Below, in pieces: positions 7,655-15,885 of a DNA stretch of 64,000 nucleotides. The translations under genes and the position numbers were made by a program. The stretch comes from Methanomethylovorans sp041447285 (GTDB lineage: Archaea > Halobacteriota > Methanosarcinia > Methanosarcinales > Methanosarcinaceae), in assembly GCF_041447285.1 (NCBI RefSeq), contig NZ_JBGMEB010000006.1, positions 310,001-374,000 on the forward strand, given 5' to 3'. Each line of letters opens with the position of its first letter. Position 1 is the first letter of the stretch. The notes under the pieces are model-generated. The model was not told the DNA's origin. It was given only the letters and a program-made list of their open reading frames with translations, and made no database searches.

Positions 7655-10543
7655 TTATTCAAGATATATAGCCGGCCTCATTGGGGCAGCAAATCTGGAC
7701 TTCTTTTCTGGATCATAATCTGGTGAATCTGCACTATATACTTCTACTGCACAGTTAAATTCCTTCTCAAAGAACTGCTGGTTTTCTTTGAGTATTGCCA
7801 GCTCATCCAGCACATAGCCGTCGAACATCTCTAAACGCTCGTCTTTCATGCTGGTAATATCAGGCACGATCTTCTGTACGAACTTTGGTATTTCCTTTCC
7901 ATATGCTCGGTTTGCAGGTTCTGCCATTAGGGTCTTGATAAGAACACCAGGGTTAAGCGTACCTTCGGCCTGCATCTTAAGAGCCATCTGGAAAGTTTTT
8001 GTCTTCCATGTTGCAGATGTGTACAACACCACTTTCTTTGGTGTCATTTTCGTGACCTTTAGTATTTCTTCTATGTCTTCCAGCGTGTTGTCTACAAGTT
8101 CCTCTGCAAGCTCTGCATTGCTATTAAGCAGTGAAGCGTCAAAAGTCGGATACGGAGCAAGGGAGACAAAATCATTTCCTTCATGTCCCAGTGCCTGCCA
8201 TATCTCCTCACATACATGCGGCATGAAAGGTGCCATCAAGCGCACCCACGTATCCAGCATGTCATAGAGCAGGTTACTGCCGCCCCTTTTCTGATACCAT
8301 TTTATGTCGTTGAGCAGCAGGAAGAATGCGTTCTGCAGAGCACTGCGTGTTCTAAGGGATAACATGTCATTGTTAGTTTCTCTGATGCGCTGCTGCAGAC
8401 GGCTAAGCATCCATCTGTCTATAAGCTTAAGCTCTCCGCACAAGCCGCATACGACGCCGGACTCAATTATTTCCCGGGCAAAGGAGTAGAACCTTTCCAC
8501 CTGTTTCCTTGCAGCTTCGACTCCACTGTTCCTCCAGTCAGCATCCTGTGTCTGTTCAGCACTTGAGAGAATGTACATTCGGGCTATATCTGCACCGTAT
8601 TCATCAACTGCAGTCATCAGAGTCAGCAGCGGACCTTTGGATTTGCTCATTTTTTGTCCTTCCAGGGACACAAAACCATTAACTGCAAGTGCCCGAGGCC
8701 ATCTATCTTCATCAAATATGGCTACGTGGTGGAAAAGGAAGAATAGTAAGTGATTGGGCACGAGGTCTTTACCTGAAGATCTAAGGTCCACTGGATACCA
8801 GTAGTCCATGTCCTTTTTCATCTGTGCTATGAGTTGCTCATCAAGGCCAGTATCAGCAGCTGTTTGCTGCACAGTACCCTTGCCAAGCAGTACATAATCG
8901 AAAAGTTGGGCAGTCAAGTGTTCTGGTCCAATGCCACGGGCAAAGAACTTGTTGGTGATATAGTATGTCATATAGATGGTAGAATCACCAAGCGACTCGA
9001 TCAGCCATTGGTCATCAAAGGGCAAATGCGTACCAAGACCTTTTTTCCTTGCACAGGCTTTGTCCTTGAGCCAATCGACCTTGTTGTTGAACTCTACTCT
9101 ATAGTCTTCAGGAATTATTTCCATCTTCTCAATGCATCTGTATACCTTATCCTTCCACTCAGGGTTAGAATAGTTCAGGAACCACTGCCCTTCCACCATG
9201 TTTACTACACAGGGAGTTCCGCAGCGGCATACGACCGGTTCGCTGAACTCATAGAATACTTCTCCTATACCCTGGCTTATAAGATCCCGGGTGAGTACAT
9301 CCTTAATCTTGGAAACTGCTATTCCAGCATATTTTCCAGTATTCTCTTTGAGGACCCCACCATGGAATTCTCTTCTGTATACGATCTTGGTGGCTTCTTC
9401 AGCTTTTGGATCTTTCTGATCCATCACGCCAAGCTGTTGCACAGCTTCTACAGCAGGATATTCTCCGAATTCCTTGGCTGTTATCAGAGAAATTAATTTT
9501 ATATTGCGCAGGTCTTCCTTGATTCCATATTCTGAAAGGTCTCTGTCATAGAGGTCCTTCAATGCAAGGTAATCATAAGGTGCATGTGCAGGCACACTCA
9601 TTACAATTCCGCTACCATTCTCTCCCCTTACAAATGAGGCAGGCAATGTAATAACGTCATTGCCAGTAAGCGGATTTTTCACCTTGATACCTATTAGGGA
9701 TGTAGATGGCACTTTCTCTACAAATTCCACTTTCCTGTCTGTGAAAGTGAGTTTTCTGTAAGCCTCCTTGCTTACTACCCAGAATTCTGTTTTCCCATCT
9801 TTTTCTACTTTGATCTTCACATGTTCTATGTTAGGATTGATCCAGAGGTTAGTAACACCGAAAATAGTCTCAGGGCGCAGGGTAGCGCAAGGTAATACCA
9901 CACCATCATGCTGGAACTTGACAAGAGTATAATCTACAATTGTTGCTTCTTCTCCATGCAGGATATCGTGGTCCTCAACTGGATTATTGTCATTTGGGCA
10001 CCATTTTACAGGATGTGATCCCCTGACAATGAGGCCTTTCTCGTACAACAAGTTGAATTGCCACTCTATAAACTTTTTGTAAGTGGGATCTGTAGTAGTG
10101 AACTTGCGTCTCCAGTCAATAGAGTAACCAATAGAACGCATAGCCTTTTCAGCTTCTATGCTGAAGTACTCTACTATTTTTTCAGGGATGACCAGTGTTT
10201 CCAGAATATCTATAGGTATACCATGCAGTTCTGTATATACTTTCATGGTCTGAGGGTCACGGTTAGCTATCAATTCGGCAAGACCTACAATAGGTGTTCC
10301 TGTGACATGGAAACCCATAGGAAAAAGCACGTTATATCCCTGCATTCTTTTATAACGTGCTATTACGTCTCCTATGGTGAATGTACGTGTGTGTCCGGCG
10401 TGTAAATTACCGTTGAGATAGGGGTAAGGTATTGTTATGAAATATTTTTCTCTCTCATCTGGCTCAGGCTGGAAGACCTTTGTATCATCCCATGTCTTCT
10501 GCCATTTTTTTTCTATCTCACGCGGTATGTAATCCTGTTCCAT
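7655..10543 (-). CDS. leuS: Leucyl-tRNA synthetase
   Basis: Class I aminoacyl-tRNA synthetase charging tRNA-Leu. The 962-residue length is that of the archaeal/eukaryotic LeuRS form. Visible are the HIGH-type motif in PYLNGNLHAGHTRTF (about residues 37-51), the CP1 editing region (TLRPETIFGVTNLWINP, about 221-237) and the KMSKSKG loop (about 640-646). An anticodon-binding helical domain and the archaeal C-terminal extension follow. AAAGGCG precedes the ATG. A hairpin terminator follows the stop. Confidence 0.97.
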   Translation of the reverse strand: MEQDYIPREIEKKWQKTWDDTKVFQPEPDEREKYFITIPYPYLNGNLHAGHTRTFTIGDVIARYKRMQGYNVLFPMGFHVTGTPIVGLAELIANRDPQTMKVYTELHGIPIDILETLVIPEKIVEYFSIEAEKAMRSIGYSIDWRRKFTTTDPTYKKFIEWQFNLLYEKGLIVRGSHPVKWCPNDNNPVEDHDILHGEEATIVDYTLVKFQHDGVVLPCATLRPETIFGVTNLWINPNIEHVKIKVEKDGKTEFWVVSKEAYRKLTFTDRKVEFVEKVPSTSLIGIKVKNPLTGNDVITLPASFVRGENGSGIVMSVPAHAPYDYLALKDLYDRDLSEYGIKEDLRNIKLISLITAKEFGEYPAVEAVQQLGVMDQKDPKAEEATKIVYRREFHGGVLKENTGKYAGIAVSKIKDVLTRDLISQGIGEVFYEFSEPVVCRCGTPCVVNMVEGQWFLNYSNPEWKDKVYRCIEKMEIIPEDYRVEFNNKVDWLKDKACARKKGLGTHLPFDDQWLIESLGDSTIYMTYYITNKFFARGIGPEHLTAQLFDYVLLGKGTVQQTAADTGLDEQLIAQMKKDMDYWYPVDLRSSGKDLVPNHLLFFLFHHVAIFDEDRWPRALAVNGFVSLEGQKMSKSKGPLLTLMTAVDEYGADIARMYILSSAEQTQDADWRNSGVEAARKQVERFYSFAREIIESGVVCGLCGELKLIDRWMLSRLQQRIRETNNDMLSLRTRSALQNAFFLLLNDIKWYQKRGGSNLLYDMLDTWVRLMAPFMPHVCEEIWQALGHEGNDFVSLAPYPTFDASLLNSNAELAEELVDNTLEDIEEILKVTKMTPKKVVLYTSATWKTKTFQMALKMQAEGTLNPGVLIKTLMAEPANRAYGKEIPKFVQKIVPDITSMKDERLEMFDGYVLDELAILKENQQFFEKEFNCAVEVYSADSPDYDPEKKSRFAAPMRPAIYLE

Positions 10544-10716
10544 GGTTACGCCTTTTCGGTATTATTATGATGAATAACACCTAAATAACTTACATCCACA
10601 TAAAGTCTACTCTTTTGGGTGACCCATACAGCAGAACGATTCTTGACATATTTAAAAAGGATCTACAGCCAAAGCTAAGTATAGGAAGTAGTTTCCTTTT
10701 TTGTTCATCAGTATCC

Positions 10717-10863
10717 TCAGCTTTGGAGTTGAAGATTTTCACCGCAGCATGGACAGCTGACATTCCCTTCTTCGCAATGATCACAGGGGGTCACAACTTC
10801 CAGTTCGAATCCACAACTCTCACAGAAATAATGTTCCCCTACTTGCATATCACATATCTTCAT
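10717..10863 (-). CDS. Small zinc-ribbon protein
   Basis: A 48-residue protein with eight cysteines: CDM near the start, CESCG, PCDHCEEG, and SCPCCGENL. These make two CxxC pairs or more, typical of a small zinc-binding archaeal protein. I chose the ATG at 10863 because GGGGAGA lies right before it. The same frame extends upstream to 10926, but the added residues are not needed and have no better ribosome site. Function unknown; it lies between leuS and the divergent cgi121 gene. Confidence 0.7.
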   Translation of the reverse strand: MKICDMQVGEHYFCESCGFELEVVTPCDHCEEGNVSCPCCGENLQLQS

Positions 10864-10964
10864 TTTCTCCCCAATGAAAAATTGCTTCAAACAGTACTTA
10901 TAATTTATCCTGTTCTCTGCTAACATACCGTTATGCTTATTCTTAAAGAATTGAATTTAGCTCC

Positions 10965-11474
10965 ATGCATGTTGAGTTTGTAAGTGGCCATATATGTATA
11001 GAAGACCTCAAGTCATTTCTCAGGAAAACTGCAGACATATCAAAGGCAAATAGTTGTATAATTCAGGCTATTAATGCGGATCAGATTGCAGGTGAAGAAC
11101 ACTTGCGTTTCGCTGTAGCAAAAGCGCTCAGGGCATTCGAGCAGGAAAGAAATGCTGCAAAGGATATGGGTATTGAGGTCATGCGTTATGCATCCGGGAA
11201 ACGTCAGATAGAAGAGGCATTTTCCATGGGTGTGCATCAAGGCCAGAATAATGTTGTTTTTGTAGTACTAGGTGAGGAAGATTCTGTTACAACATGTGTA
11301 TATATACTCAAAGAAATTCTCATTCCTGCTGATGTTATTGAATATAAGATCTCTAAAAGAGAAGAAATTATCATGCAGTTTGGCATTACTTCAGATGAGA
11401 TCGCAGTCGTGGGTGAGCAGATGATTCCGGAACTTGTGATCGAAAGAGTGGCACTTGTGGATGTATTGAAGTAA
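10965..11474 (+). CDS. cgi121: KEOPS subunit Cgi121
   Basis: Cgi121 is the KEOPS subunit that binds the tRNA 3' CCA tail and contacts Bud32. The 169 residues show family landmarks: QAINADQIAGEEHLRFAVAK (about 35-54), then RYASGKRQIEEAFSMG (about 74-89), the most diagnostic motif, and VILGE-like FVVLGEED before the C-terminal part. It is transcribed alone on the plus strand, about 8.9 kb from kae1-bud32 and upstream of glpX and the t6A methylthiotransferase. Confidence 0.85.
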   Translation: MHVEFVSGHICIEDLKSFLRKTADISKANSCIIQAINADQIAGEEHLRFAVAKALRAFEQERNAAKDMGIEVMRYASGKRQIEEAFSMGVHQGQNNVVFVVLGEEDSVTTCVYILKEILIPADVIEYKISKREEIIMQFGITSDEIAVVGEQMIPELVIERVALVDVLK

Positions 11475-11579
11475 CATTACGAAATAGTAATATATGAATG
11501 AGCAGTAGACTTGCCATTATTAATAATTTAATTACATTACATACGATTAAAACCTTATTATACGGGAGGGTTCGAATTT

Positions 11580-12671
11580 ATGCCACATAAGAAAACAGCA
11601 GAAGGGATGATCAAATGCGCAGGGCCTATAGAATGTGCTCTGCTGCCAAGGCTTCTTCAGGTTACAGAAGCAGCAGCCATAGCAGCATCTTATCAGATGG
11701 GCAGAGGAGACAAGCATTATGCTGATCAGGTATCAGTAGAAGCCATGCGCAGGACGCTGAATCACCTTGATATGAAAGGGATCATAAAGATCGGTGAAGG
11801 GGAAAGGGATGAGGCTCCGATGCTGTACATAGGCGAACAGGTAGGTACCTGGGAGGGAGATCTGGAAGTTGATATTGCTGTGGATCCTCTTGAAGGCACC
11901 AATCTGGCGGCCAACGGTACCCCCGGTGCAATTTCCGTAATGGCAATGGCTGAAAGAGGTGGTCTTTTCCATGGCCCTGACATCTATATGGATAAAATTG
12001 CAGTAGGCCCAGAAGTGGTGAAATATGAGAGGCTGCATCCAGAAGAGAGTATAAATCTGGATGCTCCTGTTATCGATAACCTGGAAATTGTAGCAAAGGC
12101 GCTCAATCGTAATATCGATGAACTGGTCGTTGTCATCCTTGACAGGCCAAGGCATGAGGCAAAGATAGAAGAGATCAGAAAGACAGGTGCAAGGGTCAAT
12201 CTGATCAGTGATGGTGACCTTATGCCGGGAGTTGCCACAGCTATACGCGGTTCAGGTGTCCATGTGGTCATGGGAGCCGGTGGTTCAGGGGAGGCAGTGC
12301 TCACGGCTGCTGCTCTTAAGATCCTGGGTGGTAAGATACTTGCAAGGCTTGTATTACCTACAGTTGCCAATGGCAAGTCCGAAGAAGCTATAGCCAAGGA
12401 AAAAGCTGAAAAGATGCCAAGGCTTGAAAAGATGGGTATAACGGAAAAGAACATGAACGATATACTTGACATCGACAGGCTTGTCCCAGGAAATGATGTT
12501 ATCTTCTCTGCAACAGGTGTGACTCCGGGTACTCTTCTAAAAGGTGTTCACCTCTTTGGAGAAGGTGATGCAAGGGTCCACAGTCTGACCATGGGCAGTT
12601 CAGGTGTGGTAAAATTTACAGATACCATCTACATACATGACAAAGAGGTCACTCCTCTTCGGTTCGTTTAA
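11580..12671 (+). CDS. glpX: Fructose-1,6-bisphosphatase class II (GlpX type)
   Basis: Gluconeogenic phosphatase converting fructose 1,6-bisphosphate to fructose 6-phosphate. The 363 residues contain family motifs KIGEGERDEAPMLYIGE (about residues 64-80), DIAVDPLEGTN (metal site, about 98-108) and the later GAGGSGEAVLTAAALK. GlpX is mainly a bacterial type, while archaeal gluconeogenesis usually uses the bifunctional FBP aldolase/phosphatase, so an ancient transfer is possible (family knowledge, not tested here). The strong ribosome site GGGAGGG lies about 9 bases before the ATG. The methylthiotransferase starts 4 bases after its stop, so they form an operon. Confidence 0.92.
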   Translation: MPHKKTAEGMIKCAGPIECALLPRLLQVTEAAAIAASYQMGRGDKHYADQVSVEAMRRTLNHLDMKGIIKIGEGERDEAPMLYIGEQVGTWEGDLEVDIAVDPLEGTNLAANGTPGAISVMAMAERGGLFHGPDIYMDKIAVGPEVVKYERLHPEESINLDAPVIDNLEIVAKALNRNIDELVVVILDRPRHEAKIEEIRKTGARVNLISDGDLMPGVATAIRGSGVHVVMGAGGSGEAVLTAAALKILGGKILARLVLPTVANGKSEEAIAKEKAEKMPRLEKMGITEKNMNDILDIDRLVPGNDVIFSATGVTPGTLLKGVHLFGEGDARVHSLTMGSSGVVKFTDTIYIHDKEVTPLRFV

Positions 12672-12674
12672 ATA

Positions 12675-13982
12675 ATGAAAGTACACGTATCGACATTTGG
12701 TTGTTCTGCCAACCAGGCTTCTGCAGAGGTCATGATGGCCACCATCAGAAGCCTGGGCCATGAACTGGTATCTGAGAAAAATGCTGACGTAGTTGTGCTT
12801 AACACATGTACTGTCAAGTATTCCACTGAACAGAAGATTCTGCATAAGATCCGGGAACTGGGGGAAAAAGGCAGAGAAGTAATAGTAGCTGGATGCATGC
12901 CTGAAGTGCAGCTTGAGGACATCATCCATAACAACCCTGATGCTCACATTTTGGGTGTCAATTCCATCTCAAGGATAGGTGATGTCTTAAATTCTATCGC
13001 CGAGCCGCAGCTGTCTTCACATCATATTTCTAGGCAGGCTTTGCATGTGTTTTCGTCTGAACCTCAAGGATTCATTAATGTACCAAGGTTCAGATTCAAT
13101 TCCAACATTCACATCTGTCAGCTTTCCCAGGGATGTAACAATGCATGTTCTTATTGTATAGTCAGGTTCGTAAGAGGCCCCTTGAAGTCTTTTAATCCGG
13201 ATTCCATCATAGAGGATATTAAACAGGGAGTTGCTGAAGGGTGTAGAGAAATATGGCTTACCTCACAGGATAATGCCCAGTATGGCACAGATATAGGATA
13301 TCTGCTTCCTCAGCTTCTTAAGAGGATATGTGATATACCTGGCGATTTTAAAGTCCGTGTGGGCATGATGAATCCATTTTCTGTGCTTCCTATATTGGAT
13401 GAATTATTGAATGCCTTTGATCATGACAAGATCTATAAACTAATTCATTTACCAATACAGTCGGCATCTAATGATGTCCTGAAAAGAATGAACAGGCTCC
13501 ATTCCATAGAAGAGGCGAATCACATAATCAACTGTTTCAGAGATCGCTTTGATGATCTTACTCTATTCACTGATATCATCGTAGGTTTTCCCGGAGAGCA
13601 AGATGCTGATTTCATGAAAACAGTTGAATGGGTGAAGGAGTACAAGCCTGAAAAGGTGAACATTTCCAGGTATACTCCCCGTCCGCATACAAAGGCACTT
13701 GAATACCGAAACATTGATTCACGTATCGTTGCACAGCGTTCTAATGAACTACATGCTGTGTGCGAAGAAGTCAAAATAGCTGTCAGAAAGAGTATGATGG
13801 GATGGAAAGGCAGGGTCTTTATTTCTAAAGAGGCCAAAGTTAAAGGCCTCATGGCCAGGACAGCATCTTATAAGCCTGTGGTCATTCCTGAATCATCTGC
13901 CATTCCGGGAAGCTATTGCGAGGTTGAGATATTCGATGCTACCCCTGGATATTTTCTGGGGAGGACCAGGATCGATATCTAA
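12675..13982 (+). CDS. tRNA t6A37 methylthiotransferase (archaeal MtaB/CDKAL1-like)
   Basis: Radical-SAM enzyme that adds a methylthio group to N6-threonylcarbamoyladenosine at position 37, giving ms2t6A. Domain order over 435 residues: N-terminal MTTase domain with cluster cysteines in FGCSANQ, LNTCTV and AGCMPE; radical SAM domain with CNNACSYC (CxxxCxxC, about residues 154-161); C-terminal TRAM domain. The e-MtaB subtype is inferred from archaeal origin. Its substrate is the product of KEOPS, whose Kae1, Bud32 and Cgi121 genes are close by. It converges on the ClC gene, with a hairpin between. Confidence 0.9.
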   Translation: MKVHVSTFGCSANQASAEVMMATIRSLGHELVSEKNADVVVLNTCTVKYSTEQKILHKIRELGEKGREVIVAGCMPEVQLEDIIHNNPDAHILGVNSISRIGDVLNSIAEPQLSSHHISRQALHVFSSEPQGFINVPRFRFNSNIHICQLSQGCNNACSYCIVRFVRGPLKSFNPDSIIEDIKQGVAEGCREIWLTSQDNAQYGTDIGYLLPQLLKRICDIPGDFKVRVGMMNPFSVLPILDELLNAFDHDKIYKLIHLPIQSASNDVLKRMNRLHSIEEANHIINCFRDRFDDLTLFTDIIVGFPGEQDADFMKTVEWVKEYKPEKVNISRYTPRPHTKALEYRNIDSRIVAQRSNELHAVCEEVKIAVRKSMMGWKGRVFISKEAKVKGLMARTASYKPVVIPESSAIPGSYCEVEIFDATPGYFLGRTRIDI

Positions 13983-13985
13983 ATC

Positions 13986-14008
13986 GATCAGAGTGTTTCA
14001 CTCTGATC
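13986..14008. terminator. Bidirectional hairpin between convergent genes
   Basis: Perfect 10-bp stem GATCAGAGTG/CACTCTGATC with a 3-base loop. It starts 3 bases after the methylthiotransferase stop and covers the last codons of the ClC gene. No long T-run, but a strong stem in the right place. Confidence 0.6.
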
Positions 14009-15743
14009 TATACTTCATCCTTTCAACAACAGTTTTATCATATAGCTTTACAATGTCACTGCGTGTGATGATCCCTAATATTTGTCTATTGTCTTCCCGC
14101 GACACTACCGGAAGCCTGCCTATATCTTTTGTTGCAAGGCGCTGAAGTACAGTATTCAGGGATTCGTCCGGGTATGCAACAATTAAATTGGAATTGGCAA
14201 TCTCGCCTACAGTCTTGTCAAGTTCTCCTTGTTTTACCTTATCCCGAATGTCTTTCAGAGTTACGATTCCCCACAATTTGCCTTCAGAATCCATCACTGG
14301 GAACCCTACATGGCGGCTGGATTGCATGAGGGCAATGAGCGCTTCTGCCTTTTTGTTCATAGAAATTGTCTGCACTTCTCTTTTCATGGCATCAGCAACT
14401 TTTAATGACTCCATTATGTCTACTTCTTTTCCTTTTCTTATGGTAAATCCGCGTCTGCGCAGTGATTCTGTAAAAATGGATTCCGGGTGAAGAGTACTTG
14501 AAACAAGATTGCTGAGCACGCATGCGAGCATAATTGGTAGTACAAGATTATAATCATGTGTGAGTTCAAAAAGAATTAATATAGCTGTGAGTGGTGCACG
14601 GGTAACACCAGTGAATACAGCTCCCATCCCAGCCAGTGCATATGCACCAGGTTCTGACGTGAAACCTGGAAAGATTTGATTCACAATGAATCCATAAGCT
14701 CCTCCAAGCATAGAGCCTATGAATAGTGCCGGAACGAATGATCCACCTGAGCCTCCAGAGCCTAGGGATAAAGAGAATGCAACTATTTTCAGTAATAGAA
14801 GTGCAACTATGACCTTAAAGACTAATTCGTTTGCCAAAACCTGGCTTATTACTTCATATCCAACGCCGAATATCTGAGGATAAAAAAAGCCAATTATTCC
14901 CACTCCAAGTCCCCCTATTGCCGGTTTTACAATCGGATGGACTTTAAGGGATTTGAAAAAATCTCTTACTCTATACAAAGAACGCATGAATATTACAGAA
15001 ACTACGCCTGAAATTACTCCAAGAATAAGGTATAGTATAGATTCATGAAATGGATTGACAAGTTGATATTGTGATATCTGGATTGGTCTCACACCAAAAA
15101 CTACGTTGGAGGTAAGGGTTGCAAAAACAGAGGATATGACTATAGGAATAAAGGTGCTGGATTCGAGTTCTCCCAAAATTACTTCTACAGAGAACACTAC
15201 GCCTGCAAGAGGTGCATTGAATGCAGCTGCTATGCCTGAGGAGGCGCCACACCCCAACAATATCTTCAATTTATTTCCTCTCATTTTTATCGTTTGGGCT
15301 AATGTGGACCCAATACCTGCTCCTGCAAGCACTACGGGGGCCTCTTTACCTGCTGATGCTCCGGAACCTAATGATATTAGTGAGGATAATACTTCAAGAA
15401 ATACAGTTTTGGGCTGCATTTTACCGCCATGAAGTGTAGTGGCCTCGATGACGTTCTCAATGCTGTATCTTTTCTTTTTCATCAGATAATGGGTTATCAT
15501 TCCCACTAACAAACCGCCAATTACGGGTAGGAATATTACATAATAATTTGATTCCCCTGCCTTGTGTTGGAAGAATAAATGAGAACTAAGTGCAAGGGAG
15601 CGATCATATATGACTATAGTAAGACCAGTTAATATGCCTACTATAAGAGCCAGTGAATTTGAGACTACAGAATCTGTGTGCAACCATTGCACTAGATCCC
15701 GTTTTTTATTCTGCAATAGTTCACTTCGATTCAAAAATGTCAT
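13998..15743 (-). CDS. ClC family chloride channel/transporter with tandem CBS domains
   Basis: Membrane chloride channel or Cl-/H+ exchanger of 581 residues. Residues about 25-430 are the ClC core, with selectivity-filter loops GSGASAGKEAP (the E in GKEAP is the gating glutamate) and LGSGGSGGSFVPALFIG. Residues about 450-575 hold two CBS domains (HVGFPVMDSEGKLWGIVTL; GRLPVVSREDNRQILGIIT), which usually bind adenine nucleotides and gate transport. A TATA element about 30 bases upstream and the absence of a ribosome site suggest a leaderless or nearly leaderless mRNA. The alternative ATG 5 bases upstream is out of frame. Confidence 0.93.
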   Translation of the reverse strand: MTFLNRSELLQNKKRDLVQWLHTDSVVSNSLALIVGILTGLTIVIYDRSLALSSHLFFQHKAGESNYYVIFLPVIGGLLVGMITHYLMKKKRYSIENVIEATTLHGGKMQPKTVFLEVLSSLISLGSGASAGKEAPVVLAGAGIGSTLAQTIKMRGNKLKILLGCGASSGIAAAFNAPLAGVVFSVEVILGELESSTFIPIVISSVFATLTSNVVFGVRPIQISQYQLVNPFHESILYLILGVISGVVSVIFMRSLYRVRDFFKSLKVHPIVKPAIGGLGVGIIGFFYPQIFGVGYEVISQVLANELVFKVIVALLLLKIVAFSLSLGSGGSGGSFVPALFIGSMLGGAYGFIVNQIFPGFTSEPGAYALAGMGAVFTGVTRAPLTAILILFELTHDYNLVLPIMLACVLSNLVSSTLHPESIFTESLRRRGFTIRKGKEVDIMESLKVADAMKREVQTISMNKKAEALIALMQSSRHVGFPVMDSEGKLWGIVTLKDIRDKVKQGELDKTVGEIANSNLIVAYPDESLNTVLQRLATKDIGRLPVVSREDNRQILGIITRSDIVKLYDKTVVERMKYRSE

Positions 15744-15756
15744 CTCATTATTATTT

Positions 15757-15773
15757 AATTGCGACTTGCAATT
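15757..15773. promoter_or_regulatory. Inverted repeat at the ClC core promoter
   Basis: Perfect dyad AATTGC-5 nt-GCAATT lies between the ClC TATA element and its ATG on the minus strand. A dyad at the expected transcription start could be a repressor site. It is the only clear dyad in the divergent 15744-15885 gap. Confidence 0.35.
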
Positions 15774-15781
15774 TATATATC
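15769..15781 (-). promoter_or_regulatory. TATA element of the ClC gene
   Basis: On the minus strand the sequence reads GATATATAAATTG. Its centre is about 32 bases before the ATG, which places transcription start within a few bases of the start codon. Confidence 0.5.
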
Positions 15782-15885
15782 GAATCGTATGTAATTATAT
15801 ATAATATATCTTTCTTTCGCCTTCACCTCCCTTAAACTTATCTATTATCACTTCATCTAAATAATATACAGAATAAGGGAAATAT

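Noticed and set aside
8834..9496. 220-residue open frame on the plus strand opposite leuS
   Set aside because: It lies wholly antisense to a clear leucyl-tRNA synthetase, and shows no domain or ribosome site.
10590..10784. 64-residue minus-strand frame downstream of the zinc-ribbon gene
   Set aside because: It overlaps the end of the zinc-ribbon gene in another frame and has no recognisable sequence or ribosome site.
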